Source of the DNA: JAYWGN01 sp043778255
GTDB taxonomy: Bacteria > Bacteroidota > Bacteroidia > Chitinophagales > Chitinophagaceae
Assembly (NCBI GenBank): GCA_043778255.1
Contig: JAYWGN010000013.1
Span: 1-64,000 of the forward strand
DNA: 64,000 nt
Direction: 5' to 3'
The translations under genes and the position numbers were made by a program. How positions within the stretch are numbered: position 1 is the first letter of the stretch; each line of letters starts with the position of its first letter. This document shows positions 26,456 to 34,701 of this stretch, in pieces. The notes beneath the pieces are model-generated. The model did no database searches. It saw only the letters and a list, made by a program, of their open reading frames with translations, and had not been told where the DNA came from.

Positions 26456-27187
26456 ATGGCTGACGAAATAAAAAATGAAGAACAAGCACCAAAGAGTGCT
26501 ATTAGCAAAGAGTTAGAATCAAACGAAACATTGCAAAGTGCCGTTGGTTTTTTTAAAAAGTACCAATTATACATAGGTATAGCCTTATGTGCAGTGTTAG
26601 CTTATGTATTGTATAGCCAATTTGCAGGTGGCAACGGCAATGCTGTAAAAGAATTAAAAGCCGAAAACGACGTAATGACTGGAGTGAGTATGAAAGAAAC
26701 GGACTCATTTGATGTAGCTTTAAATGGTGGGGCTAATGGTATGGGATTGTTACAAGTAATTAATAAAAATAAAGGTACACAAGCTGCTAACATTGCCCGT
26801 ATGGAAGCTGGAGTATGTTACTTAAAAATAGGCAAACCAGCCGAAGCATTTAAAATGTTTGACGATGCAGGAGGCTTTGGTACACAAATAAATGCAAAAC
26901 GATTGAACTTAATGGGCGATGCAAAAAGCGAATTAGGCACACAAAATGGTAAGGTTGATAATAGTATTTGTAAAGATGCTATTGGCTATTACGAAAAAGC
27001 AGCAAATGCATTTACCGAAGATGAAAATAGTGCCATTTACTTACTAAAAGCTGCTCAACTTAGCGAAAAAATTGGTAACCTCGAAGATGCAAAAAAACAT
27101 TACGCTACCATAAAAGATAAGTACCCAACATTTGCTCAAATACAAATAGTAGAAAAAAGCCTCGGACGATTAGGAGTAGAAAATTAA
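26456..27187 (+). CDS. Membrane-anchored tetratricopeptide protein (YfgM-like)
   Basis: A 243-residue protein with a hydrophilic N-terminus (about 1-30), one membrane helix near 38-56 (YIGIALCAVLAYVLYSQF) and a TPR-type helical domain outside (MEAGVCYLKIGKPAEAFKMFDDAGGFGTQINAKRLNLMGDAKSELG). It ends in IYLLKAAQLSEKIGNLEDAKKHYATIKDKYP. This matches the YfgM/tetratricopeptide_2 group, which in Escherichia coli helps periplasmic chaperones at the SecYEG translocon; the same role here is an inference. It follows E1 alpha by 29 bases and precedes ribH by 4, so the three may form a transcript. Confidence 0.85.
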   Translation: MADEIKNEEQAPKSAISKELESNETLQSAVGFFKKYQLYIGIALCAVLAYVLYSQFAGGNGNAVKELKAENDVMTGVSMKETDSFDVALNGGANGMGLLQVINKNKGTQAANIARMEAGVCYLKIGKPAEAFKMFDDAGGFGTQINAKRLNLMGDAKSELGTQNGKVDNSICKDAIGYYEKAANAFTEDENSAIYLLKAAQLSEKIGNLEDAKKHYATIKDKYPTFAQIQIVEKSLGRLGVEN

Positions 27188-27191
27188 CCTT

Positions 27192-27671
27192 ATGCATAGT
27201 GCAACCAAAAATAATTTAGAACAATTAACAGGCATCCAACAATACAAGGATGCCTGTATTGTAATTGTAAAAACTGAATGGAACAGCCACATTACTAATG
27301 TGCTAGAAGCTAGTTGTATAGGCACTTTGCAGCAACACCAAGTTACCAATATATTGCAATATACGGTGCCAGGTGCAGTGGAATTACCTTTTGCTATACG
27401 TAGTATTGTACATACTGCTTCGCAAAAAATTGATGCTGTAATAGCCTTTGGCTGTGTTATAAAAGGCGGTACACCACACTTTGAGTATGTATGCCAATCT
27501 GTAACACAAGGCATAACTACACTCAACCTTACGTTGCAAATGCCTATAATATTTGGCATACTTACAGTTGATTACGAAGACCAAGCCTTGGCACGTATAA
27601 AGCCCAATAGCGGTAATAAAGGTAAAGAAGCAGCAATTACCGCATTAAAAATGTTAGCTTACAAATTATAG
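27192..27671 (+). CDS. ribH: 6,7-dimethyl-8-ribityllumazine synthase
   Basis: Riboflavin pathway enzyme condensing the dihydroxybutanone phosphate and the ribitylamino-uracil intermediates. The 159 residues show IVIVKTEWNSHIT (substrate pocket), the PGAVELPFAIRSIV helix with the conserved PGA/ELP pattern, and GCVIKGGTPHFEYVCQSVTQG with the catalytic His. The closing PIIFGILTVDYEDQALAR and GNKGKEAA regions are also typical. Other lumazine synthases assemble as pentamers or icosahedra. It lies 4 bases after the TPR gene; this ribH-after-TPR arrangement is familiar in Bacteroidota. No other riboflavin gene is in the window. Confidence 0.95.
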   Translation: MHSATKNNLEQLTGIQQYKDACIVIVKTEWNSHITNVLEASCIGTLQQHQVTNILQYTVPGAVELPFAIRSIVHTASQKIDAVIAFGCVIKGGTPHFEYVCQSVTQGITTLNLTLQMPIIFGILTVDYEDQALARIKPNSGNKGKEAAITALKMLAYKL

Positions 27672-27679
27672 CAAACACA

Positions 27680-27693
27680 TCCGCCTTGGCGGA
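27680..27693. repeat. GC-rich palindrome TCCGCCTTGGCGGA
   Basis: A perfect 14-base palindrome just after the ribH stop codon. It resembles the TCCGCC/GGCGGA core of the dispersed element near 14733 and may be a relic of the same repeat family or a weak hairpin. Confidence 0.4.
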
Positions 27694-27718
27694 CTATAAA
27701 TAAAAATATTTTTCTTAT

Positions 27719-28438
27719 ATGGATGTACAAATATTTATACCTTGTTTTATGGATCAGCTGTACCCCAATACGGCTTTTAATATGGTAAAAGTATTAGAAC
27801 GGTTTGGCTGCAATGTAACCTACAATGCCAACCAAACTTGTTGTGGTCAGCCTGCATACAATGCGGGTTTCCGTAACGAAGCCAAGGAGGTATGCACTAA
27901 GTTTTTAAAAGATTTTGAAGGCGATAAAATAATAGTAACACCATCGGCATCATGTGCCGGCTTTATTCGCAATTATTATCCTACTATTTTCAACAATTCA
28001 TCGGTACATAATGAGGTAAAAAACTTACAAGCAAGAGTAGTAGAGTTTAGCGATTTTTTGGTAAATCACCTTAAAGTTACCGATGTAGGCGCTACACTAC
28101 ACCAAACGGCAACCTACCACGATAGTTGTGCTAGCTTACGAGAATATGTATTACATAACGAACCCCGTATACTATTGAATAATGTAAAAGGATTACAACT
28201 TTTAGAAATGGCCGATAATGAAACCTGCTGTGGCTTTGGTGGTACATTTGCAGTAAAGTTTGCAGGTATAAGTACAGCAATGGCTGATCAAAAAATTGAC
28301 AATGCAATAGCAGCAAATGCCAAACTCATCATATCAACCGATATAAGCTGCCTAATGCATATACAAGGCTATGCCGATAACCGAAAAGATGGAATTTCTA
28401 CCATGCATTTAGCCGATGTATTGGCAAGTGGGTGGTAA
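27719..28438 (+). CDS. CCG-domain Fe-S protein (LutA/LldE/YkgE family)
   Basis: A 239-residue cytoplasmic protein with two cysteine-rich CCG domains: CCGQPAYNAGF near 40, and TYHDSCASLREY followed by CCGFGGTFAVKFAGIS near 145-185. This matches the LutA/LldE subunit of the L-lactate utilisation complex, a heterodisulfide-reductase-like module that binds an Fe-S cluster and passes electrons during lactate oxidation. The LutB and LutC partners are not adjacent, so lactate use is inferred from family membership only. It follows ribH by 47 bases with a GC-rich palindrome between. Confidence 0.88.
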   Translation: MDVQIFIPCFMDQLYPNTAFNMVKVLERFGCNVTYNANQTCCGQPAYNAGFRNEAKEVCTKFLKDFEGDKIIVTPSASCAGFIRNYYPTIFNNSSVHNEVKNLQARVVEFSDFLVNHLKVTDVGATLHQTATYHDSCASLREYVLHNEPRILLNNVKGLQLLEMADNETCCGFGGTFAVKFAGISTAMADQKIDNAIAANAKLIISTDISCLMHIQGYADNRKDGISTMHLADVLASGW

Positions 28439-28639
28439 TATTTTTTTTGGTAAAATATTACAAATAATTATTTTCTCAAATAGTAATAAAACAGCAGCTA
28501 CAAAATATTGTTTTTAATAAATTAGAGATAGTCCAATTCTTATTAAATTTAAATATGTATAGTTCAATTTACGTTGATAGCTTCGACTATCGCATCACTA
28601 TCATATAAAATCGTATCGTATCATTTTGAAAAATATTAC

Positions 28640-28647
28640 TATATTTG
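28640..28647 (+). promoter_or_regulatory. Candidate -7 element before the Fic remnant
   Basis: TATATTTG, a full match to TAnnTTTG, ends 4 bases before the ATG at 28652. If active, the transcript would be nearly leaderless and would also read the lipoprotein gene at 28837. A TTTG at 28625-28628 is closer than usual (11 bases). Confidence 0.4.
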
Positions 28648-28651
28648 AAAA

Positions 28652-28840
28652 ATGGAAAATGAAGTTTACAACCTTAAAATTGACCTAGAGTGGAAATTAA
28701 TTTCAATAATTAGCCAAATTGATAGATTTGATGCTTCTTGGGCGACAATTGAAAAAAAAGAAGGGCAAAGTCTAAAACAATTAAAGTCAATTGCAACTTT
28801 TGGCTGCAATACGTTCAAAACTTTAAAACATAAATTATGA
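28652..28840 (+). pseudogene. Truncated Fic family protein, N-terminal remnant
   Basis: The first 50 or so residues (IDLEWKLISIISQIDRFDASWATIEKKEGQSLKQLKSIAT) match, from memory, the N-terminus of Fic-domain proteins, in which the next residues are VRSVGAST.IEGS. Here the frame instead reads FGCNTFKTLKHKL and stops. The Fic catalytic motif HxFxxGNGR is absent. The break falls exactly where the decamer TTGGCTGCAA (28800-28809) begins, which recurs at 29703-29712. Its TGA overlaps the next gene's ATG (ATGA), so a ribosome translating the remnant could re-initiate there. I read it as a Fic gene cut by a cassette insertion. Confidence 0.75.
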
Positions 28841-29487
28841 AAGGTTTAAATTTAATGATTGTAACAATAATATTTTTGGTTACAGTTTATTCTTGTAAAA
28901 AAGTAATTCCAGAGAATATAGTTACAACCGTAAAAGGCTTTGTAATTGACACTGTAAAAAATAAAAGACTTTCAAATGCTAAAGTGTCAATTTATGGATG
29001 CAGGCAAACTACATTCAGTATTTCTTGTGCCAGTTTAATTACATCGACAAGAACAAATTCGAATGGCGATTTTAATATAACTTTTAACGGCGACGGCAAG
29101 AGCTTAAGCTTTCAAGCAGAAGTAGATTATGATGAGAACTTCGATTTTAGTTCGACAGTTAAACTACTCGAGGGAAATACAAATAATATTAAACTAACTG
29201 CCCGAGAATTCAACTATCTTAAAACTCGATTAATTATTTCAAATAATCCATTTGACACACTAGTAAATTTATCAAGAAATACAAGGCATATTTTTTATGG
29301 ACAAACCTTAGACACAACAATTATGAATAGAATTTTGCCAAATAGTTTAAACTCTATAATTTATACAGCATGGGATAAAAATGTTGGAAAATATAGAAGA
29401 CTAATTGATACTTTCACAGTTGGAATACAAGATACCATAAACTATACTCGAACTCTTCCAAATGTAAATACCTTCCCTACAAATTAG
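28837..29487 (+). CDS. Lipoprotein of unknown function, cassette passenger
   Basis: A 216-residue protein with a lipoprotein signal (LNLMIVTIIFLVTVYSCKK, acylated Cys near 20). The mature part opens with TTVKGFVIDTVKNKRLSNAKVSIYGC, the pattern of a carboxypeptidase-regulatory-like (transthyretin-fold) domain. It then continues STRTNSNGDFNITFNGDGKSLSFQAEVDY. The C-terminal half is not recognised. Four or more extra cysteines occur in the first 45 residues. Its ATG overlaps the stop of the Fic remnant (ATGA). The gene is immediately followed by the inverted repeat of the putative cassette, and its codon use (more TCG, CGA, TTC) looks different from its neighbours, which fits transfer. Confidence 0.7.
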   Translation: MKGLNLMIVTIIFLVTVYSCKKVIPENIVTTVKGFVIDTVKNKRLSNAKVSIYGCRQTTFSISCASLITSTRTNSNGDFNITFNGDGKSLSFQAEVDYDENFDFSSTVKLLEGNTNNIKLTAREFNYLKTRLIISNNPFDTLVNLSRNTRHIFYGQTLDTTIMNRILPNSLNSIIYTAWDKNVGKYRRLIDTFTVGIQDTINYTRTLPNVNTFPTN

Positions 29488-29490
29488 TAC

Positions 29491-29711
29491 TGCAGCCAAC
29501 ATTGGGTTTTGCAATATTGGGGGTTGAAGTTGTTATTTTCGGCATTAGTCCAGTATGTACGGGATTTGGGCAGGATAAACACCTATGGGCTTTTAGTTGT
29601 TATCTTGTACATTTGCTTGCAGGTAAGCAGGTTTGTTTTCAATGATTAACGGTTACAGACTTAACGATTTTCACATCCTCAAATTTCGCCAAACTCTATT
29701 CGTTGGCTGCA
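29491..29711. repeat. Large imperfect inverted repeat, attC-like
   Basis: Outer arms of 10 bases pair perfectly (29491-29500 with 29702-29711). Inner arms pair at 15 of 21 positions (29506-29526 with 29674-29694), separated from the outer arms by 5 and 7 unpaired bases. The interior of about 150 bases holds no gene. The left half (AACATTGGGTTTTGCAATAT) resembles, from memory, sequences often found after small hypothetical genes in Bacteroidota. The mismatched-stem plan is that of a folded recombination site. Confidence 0.6.
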
Positions 29712-29766
29712 ACCCAAAAGTAACACACCAAAAATCATCATTTAATAGAGCGAAAGATATTATTTG

Positions 29767-29774
29767 TACTTTTG
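29767..29774 (+). promoter_or_regulatory. Candidate -7 element before the DUF1016 remnant
   Basis: TACTTTTG matches TAnnTTTG, 24 bases before the ATG at 29799; no matching -33 element was found. Confidence 0.35.
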
Positions 29775-29798
29775 AACAAAAAAATTTTAATTATTTGA

Positions 29799-30164
29799 AT
29801 GCAACTAACAAACAAAAAACATTTTGAATTATTAAGCAATATTGCTACAACTTTGCAATATGCAAAAGAGAATGTTGTAAAAGCAATAAATATAGAATTA
29901 GTAAAAGCAAATTGGGAAATAGGTAGAATTATTGTGGAATTTGAGCAGTTTGGAAAGGAAAAAGCAGAATATGGTAGTTCTTTACTTCTTAATATAGCAA
30001 AAGACTTAAAATTTCAATTTGTTAAAGAACTTAGCAAAAGTAACATTTACTTATGTACACAATTTTATCTTAAATTCCCAATTTTCCAGACAGTGTCAGG
30101 AAAATTAAGTTGGGGTCATTATGCAGAACTGTTAACAATTACAGACGAACTTTCAAGTAAATAG
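29799..30164 (+). pseudogene. Truncated DUF1016 (YhcG-type) N-terminal fragment
   Basis: The 121 residues match the N-terminal domain of DUF1016 proteins: an alpha-helical start (FELLSNIATTLQYAKENVVKAINIELVKANWEIGRIIVEFEQFGKEKAEYGSSLL), then FQFVKELSKSNIYLCTQFYLKFPIFQTVSGKLSWGHYAELLTI. Full-length members run to roughly 330-380 residues and continue into a PD-(D/E)XK nuclease-like domain, absent here: the frame ends at TAG in 30162-30164. It has its own -7-like element. A short functional protein cannot be excluded, but a broken accessory gene is more likely. Confidence 0.75.
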
Positions 30165-30429
30165 CAAATAAAAATCTACTTTTGTTATTATTGAACAATA
30201 GTTGTGCAATTAAAGGAGAAAGTAGTACTAAATATACTTTGATTATTAAAAATAAAAAGATGCATTGATTGTGGGTAGAAATATTGCAAAAATAATAACA
30301 GGGCATTAGTTGTAAATGGTAATGGTGGTAAATAATAGGTATAGCTTAATAAGGTAAACTTAGTGTTCAATAACAAGTTTTTTTATAGCTTATTGAGCAT
30401 TTTGATAATACAATCTCAATTACTAAATA

Positions 30430-30912
30430 ATGAAAAAATATTTTAAAATAGGGGGCTACATTTTATTAGCAATATTGCTACTAATGCAATTTATACGACC
30501 CTCAAAAAATATACATACAGGTACACAACCCAATAATATTACCAAGTTAGTACCAATTAATGACAGCATGCAACGGCTGTTTAACGTAGCTTGTATGGAT
30601 TGCCACAGCAACAATACCCGATACCCTTGGTATGCCAATGTAATGCCCTTAGGTTGGCTTATTAACAACCACGTCGTAGATGGCAAACGGCATTTTAACT
30701 TTGATGAATTTACTACTTACAAAGCAAAAAGAGCCATAAAAAAAATTGGTGAAATAGCAGAAAGCGTAGAAACAGATTATATGCCTATGGAAAATTATAC
30801 TTACATACATAAAGATGCTAAATTAAATAATACTCAAAAAGCTGCTATTATTAATTGGGCAAAAAGTGCAGAAGCAACTTTAAAAGTATTGTATAAAGAT
30901 AGTACGTTGTAA
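30430..30912 (+). CDS. Haem-binding domain protein (single CxxCH)
   Basis: A 160-residue exported or membrane-anchored protein of the Haem_bd family. An N-terminal hydrophobic segment (IGGYILLAILLLMQFI) precedes the haem-attachment motif CMDCHSN near 57 and the family pattern NTRYPWYANVMPLGWLINNHVVDGKRHFNFDEF. Attachment of c-type haem on the periplasmic side is expected. Electron transfer or haem sensing is inferred. It lies 2 bases before an unknown gene and upstream of a TonB receptor with haem-receptor-like motifs, so the group probably serves haem or iron acquisition. Confidence 0.85.
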   Translation: MKKYFKIGGYILLAILLLMQFIRPSKNIHTGTQPNNITKLVPINDSMQRLFNVACMDCHSNNTRYPWYANVMPLGWLINNHVVDGKRHFNFDEFTTYKAKRAIKKIGEIAESVETDYMPMENYTYIHKDAKLNNTQKAAIINWAKSAEATLKVLYKDSTL

Positions 30913-30914
30913 TA

Positions 30915-31403
30915 GTGAAATTAAAAGTTAACATATTATCATCGTTACTATTAGTAGTTGTTATATTCCCTATGCTTATGAGTAGTTATTACTTTGCAAA
31001 AAAAATACACTACCAGTATAATTACAAAGAGAGAAATGAAAACAAAGCAATTAGTACCATAGTACTTGATAGTAGTACACTACAATGGGAAGATGTTGGT
31101 GAGGAGTTAATAGTTAATAATAATTTGTTTGATGTAGCTACAATTGCCTACCACAAAGGTATAGCTACTATTACAGGTTGGTATGATGAGGAAGAAACCA
31201 AACTAACAACAGCATTTAATTACCATAATAATAAAGAAAAGCACCTAACTATAACGCCATTATTTTGCCATTATTTTTTTGGAAAAAATGTAACCTTTAG
31301 TTATCAAATTATATTACAATATACCGAAGTTATATTTGAACAACTTACTTGCAAAGTAACAAATGCAGTATACCCAATACTTCCTCCTCCTCCACGTATT
31401 TAG
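30915..31403 (+). CDS. Unknown membrane-anchored protein between haem-binding protein and TonB receptor
   Basis: A 162-residue protein that I do not recognise. It starts at GTG 30915, 2 bases after the previous stop, so it is likely translated in the same operon. An N-terminal signal-anchor (VNILSSLLLVVVIFPMLMSSYYFA) is followed by a mostly beta-predicted domain with ATIAYHKGIATITGWYDEEETKL and HHxF-type aromatics (FCHYFFGKNVTF). The C-terminus is proline-rich (YPILPPPPRI). Its position before a TonB receptor suggests a periplasmic accessory of metal or haem uptake; nothing in the sequence proves this. Confidence 0.6.
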   Translation: MKLKVNILSSLLLVVVIFPMLMSSYYFAKKIHYQYNYKERNENKAISTIVLDSSTLQWEDVGEELIVNNNLFDVATIAYHKGIATITGWYDEEETKLTTAFNYHNNKEKHLTITPLFCHYFFGKNVTFSYQIILQYTEVIFEQLTCKVTNAVYPILPPPPRI

Positions 31404-31456
31404 GTTAATAATATAGGAATCGAAATTTATTAATGCTAAATTTTTTTTTACAAAAA

Positions 31457-33655
31457 ATGAAAACAGAACTGAACTTAGCAGCCTTGGTTGCTATGCTACT
31501 ATGCAATACTATAATTGCACAGGATAGCACAAAAATAAATATGGAGGCAGTAAGAGTAACGGCCTACCGATTTGCTGAACCAGCAAATAAAATACCATTT
31601 ACCACAAAAAAAATTACCAATACCAATTGGAATATGTTGGCACCAACTACAGCCGAAGTATTAAGTAATAGCGGTGCAGTAATAGTGCAAAAAAGCCAAA
31701 GTGGTGGTGGAAGCCCCGTTATAAGAGGGTTTGAAGCTAGTAGAATATTACTAATGATAGACGGTGTACGTATGAACAATGCTATATACCGTGCTGGTCA
31801 TTTGCAAAATATTATAACTATTGACCCTAATGCACTTGCTGCTATTGATATACTATATGGCCCTGCAAGTACCCAATTTGGTAGCGATGCTTTGGGCGGT
31901 GTTATAAGTATGTACACACAAAAACCTGTGTTAAATACTGAGGCCAAAACCAAAGTAAGTGGCGCTATAGCTAGCAATTATGCTAGTGCTAACAGCCAAT
32001 TGCAAACACATGCACAAGTTAATATTGGGGGTAATAAATGGGCAAGTTTTACTTCTTTAACTTATAGCGATTTTGGTGATGTAAAGCAAGGCGATAAAAG
32101 AGACGATAGGTATCCAAACTTTGGCAAAAAGCCCTACTATATAAGCTCAATTAATGGTAACGATTATGTATTGCCCAATGGAAATTATAATAAACAAAAA
32201 AATAGTGCATACACACAAGTTGATTTATTACAAAAGTTTTTATTTGCCCCCAAAAAGGGGCAGGAACATATAATAAACTTGCAATACACTAACAGTAGTA
32301 ATATACCAAGGTACGATAGGTTAACTGAACTAGCAGGAGTACAGCCAAGGTTTGCAGAGTGGTATTATGGGCCTCAAAAAAGAGCCTTAGCCAGCTATCA
32401 AGCCAATATAGATATTAGCAATAACTATTTACAAAAAATACAAAGCATACTTGCATACCAAGCAGTAGAAGAAAGTAGATACGATAGGCGATTGAACAAT
32501 AAAAATAGAAATAGCCGTATAGAAAATGTACAATTAATAACTTACACCTTAGATGGTTTGCATAAGCAAGGCAAAGAGGAAAGCCATATTGGTATTGACT
32601 TACAGCTTAACGATGTACAATCGGTTGCTTTCAGCAAAAATGTGGTAACCAATGTAACGCAAAAAAATATAAACACCCGATACCCCGATGGTAAAAATAA
32701 AATGAGTACTGTAGCAGCTTATTTTCAAGAAATATATAGCCTAACTAAAAAGATAAATATTAGTGGTGGTGTAAGGGTATCACAAGTAAATTTGACCTCA
32801 AACTTTGTAGATAAAACGGTTAGCCAATTTCCGTTTAGTAATGTAGCACAAAGTAATACTGCACTAAGTGGCAATGCAGGTATTACCTATAATAGTACTA
32901 CCAATTGGAAATTGGCCGCTATAATAAGTACAGGATTTAGAGCAGCTAATATTGATGATATGGGCAAAGTATTTGATAGCCGAGCAGGCAGTTTGGTAGT
33001 GCCTAATGCCAACCTAAAGCCCGAATATACCTATAATGCTGAAGTAAATACAAACAAATATGTTGGTACTATACAGGTTGGAACTTCAATATATTATACA
33101 CAATTTAAAAATGCAATATTGGTTGATAATTTTACCTTTAATGGGCAAAGCTCCATTGTATATCAAGGTGTAAATAGTGCCGTATTGGCAAGCCAAAATA
33201 AAGCCAAAGCTTTTTTGTACGGAGCCTCAATATTTGCAAAAGCATTTATACAAAATAATACGGTAATAGAGGCTACTTGCAACTATATTAAAGGTAGAGT
33301 AAAAGGTACAAATGGTAGTAGCGAAAGTGCTTTGGATCATATACCACCAGTATATGGCAAGGTAGGCATTACCCATAACCAAAAGCTATGGAATGTAGAA
33401 CTGTACAGCCTTTACAACGGTTGGAAAAGATTGAAAGATTACAGCACAAGTGGTGAAGATAATTTGCAATATGCAACTGAGGATGGTATGCCAAGTTGGG
33501 TTACTATAAACCTGCATACTACCCTTGCACTTAATAAGCAAATAAAGGCTATGGTTGGTGTTGAAAATATATTGGATAAAAACTATCGAGTATTTGCCTC
33601 TGGCTTGTCGGCACCTGGGCGTAACTTTATAGTAAGTATAAGAGCCAACTTTTAA
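31457..33655 (+). CDS. TonB-dependent receptor, probably haem/siderophore uptake
   Basis: Outer-membrane 22-strand receptor of 732 residues from the ATG at 31457, which sits at the start of a signal peptide (LNLAALVAMLLCNTIIAQ). The plug domain follows (TTAEVLSNSGAVIVQKSQSGGGSPVIRGFEASRILLMIDGVRMNNAIYRAGHLQ). The barrel ends in an aromatic-terminated strand (NFIVSIRANF). The segment TGFRAANIDDMGKVFD...VPNANLKPEY resembles the FRAP/NPDL boxes of haem receptors such as HmuR, which with the upstream CxxCH protein favours haem as substrate. It lacks the carboxypeptidase-like N-terminal domain of SusC-type receptors and has no SusD partner. Confidence 0.9.
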   Translation: MKTELNLAALVAMLLCNTIIAQDSTKINMEAVRVTAYRFAEPANKIPFTTKKITNTNWNMLAPTTAEVLSNSGAVIVQKSQSGGGSPVIRGFEASRILLMIDGVRMNNAIYRAGHLQNIITIDPNALAAIDILYGPASTQFGSDALGGVISMYTQKPVLNTEAKTKVSGAIASNYASANSQLQTHAQVNIGGNKWASFTSLTYSDFGDVKQGDKRDDRYPNFGKKPYYISSINGNDYVLPNGNYNKQKNSAYTQVDLLQKFLFAPKKGQEHIINLQYTNSSNIPRYDRLTELAGVQPRFAEWYYGPQKRALASYQANIDISNNYLQKIQSILAYQAVEESRYDRRLNNKNRNSRIENVQLITYTLDGLHKQGKEESHIGIDLQLNDVQSVAFSKNVVTNVTQKNINTRYPDGKNKMSTVAAYFQEIYSLTKKINISGGVRVSQVNLTSNFVDKTVSQFPFSNVAQSNTALSGNAGITYNSTTNWKLAAIISTGFRAANIDDMGKVFDSRAGSLVVPNANLKPEYTYNAEVNTNKYVGTIQVGTSIYYTQFKNAILVDNFTFNGQSSIVYQGVNSAVLASQNKAKAFLYGASIFAKAFIQNNTVIEATCNYIKGRVKGTNGSSESALDHIPPVYGKVGITHNQKLWNVELYSLYNGWKRLKDYSTSGEDNLQYATEDGMPSWVTINLHTTLALNKQIKAMVGVENILDKNYRVFASGLSAPGRNFIVSIRANF

Positions 33656-33747
33656 ATACAATTTACCCAAAAAAAATACTAATATACCTTGTAGCTTTAC
33701 TGCCTACACGGTTTATTATTACCATACCATTTATACATTATATTTTT

Positions 33748-33775
33748 TTTGGTTTGTATATACCCTTTACCTTTG
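33748..33775 (+). promoter_or_regulatory. Promoter of the DUF2911 gene
   Basis: TTTG at 33748-33751, a 16-base gap, then TACCTTTG at 33768-33775, matching the Bacteroidota consensus. The ATG at 33800 lies 24 bases downstream. Confidence 0.6.
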
Positions 33776-33799
33776 CAACTTAAATAAAAAAAATTTTTT

Positions 33800-34636
33800 A
33801 TGAAATTAATAACAATGCTCATGGTAGTATTTGCAATAGCAACTACTACAACGGCACAAATTAAAATGCCACAACCAAGTAGTACCCAAACTATAAAGCA
33901 AGACTTTGGCTTAGCAAGTATTGAACTTACTTACAGCCGACCTAACTTAAAAGGCCGTAAGGTAATAGGCAACCAAGATGCTTATGATGCTGTATGGCGT
34001 ACTGGTGCTAATGCAGCCACAAAAATAAGATTTAACGAACCTGTAATAATTGGTGGTGTAACTATTGATACAGGTAATTATGTGCTGTATACAATACCTC
34101 GCAAAACTGGCGATTGGGATGTAATAATTAATAAAGGAGTAACCAATTGGGGTAGCGATGGCTATAAAGAAACTGAAGATGTAGTAAGGCTTAAAGCACC
34201 TTATACAACCAATAAAAAACAAATGGTAGAAACATTTACCATTAACTTTGCCAATGTAAAAAGTGAAAGTATTGACGTTGTAATAAGTTGGGATAATTGG
34301 AATGTTACCTTCCCGATAGCGGTGAATATTAAAAATAAATTAAAAGCCCAAATAGAAACAGCCTTACAAGGCGAGAAAAAACCTTACTGGCAAGCTGCCA
34401 ATTTTTATTACGATTGGGAAAAAAATAATGACAAAACATTGGAGTACGTTAATAAAGCTATAGAAGGCAATGCCAAAGGCTTTTGGATGTATTTGTTAAA
34501 AGCTAAAGCATTAAAAAACTTAGGTAAAAACGATGAAGCTAAAGTGGCTGCAAACACATGTATTACCCTAGCTACCGAAGCAAAAAATGATGCTTATGTA
34601 AGCCAAGCCAACGACCTTATAAAAACAATGAAATAA
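33800..34636 (+). CDS. DUF2911 exported protein with TPR-like C-terminus
   Basis: A 278-residue protein with a signal peptide (KLITMLMVVFAIATTTTAQ) and a DUF2911 domain over about 25-170. Conserved elements are MPQPSSTQTIKQDFGLASIELTYSRPNLKGRK, VWRTGANAATKIRFNEPVIIGG and GNYVLYTIPRKTGDWDVIINK. The last 100 residues form TPR-like helices (AANFYYDWEKNNDKTLEYVNKAIEGNAKGFWMYLLKAKALKNLGKNDEAKVAANTCI). DUF2911 is frequent in Bacteroidota and has no established role. A strong promoter precedes it and a strong terminator follows, so it is a single-gene transcript. Confidence 0.88.
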   Translation: MKLITMLMVVFAIATTTTAQIKMPQPSSTQTIKQDFGLASIELTYSRPNLKGRKVIGNQDAYDAVWRTGANAATKIRFNEPVIIGGVTIDTGNYVLYTIPRKTGDWDVIINKGVTNWGSDGYKETEDVVRLKAPYTTNKKQMVETFTINFANVKSESIDVVISWDNWNVTFPIAVNIKNKLKAQIETALQGEKKPYWQAANFYYDWEKNNDKTLEYVNKAIEGNAKGFWMYLLKAKALKNLGKNDEAKVAANTCITLATEAKNDAYVSQANDLIKTMK

Positions 34637-34701
34637 AATTATTATTGATAATTAACAAGGAATAGAATAGGACTTTGTTAAATAGTAACTATTCTTATAT
34701 T

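Larger units (their letters stand above)
28801..29711 (+). mobile_element. Integron-like gene cassette (candidate)
   Basis: One lipoprotein gene followed by a long imperfect inverted repeat and bounded by direct repeats of TTGGCTGCAA (28800-28809 and 29703-29712). This is the plan of an integron cassette: a single gene plus a folding attC-type site, inserted at a copy of the site's outer core. The outer arms are TGCAGCCAAC (29491-29500) and GTTGGCTGCA (29702-29711), a perfect match. The core GTTGGCTGC departs from the classical GTTRRRY. No integrase gene is in the window. Confidence 0.55.

Noticed and set aside
29633..29827. 64-codon frame downstream of the lipoprotein gene
   Set aside because: It lies across the right half of the inverted repeat and the DUF1016 start, has no family resemblance, and is explained by the repeat.
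30188..30376. 62-codon minus-strand frame
   Set aside because: Low-complexity Phe/Leu/Thr-rich translation of AT-rich spacer with no promoter or family resemblance.
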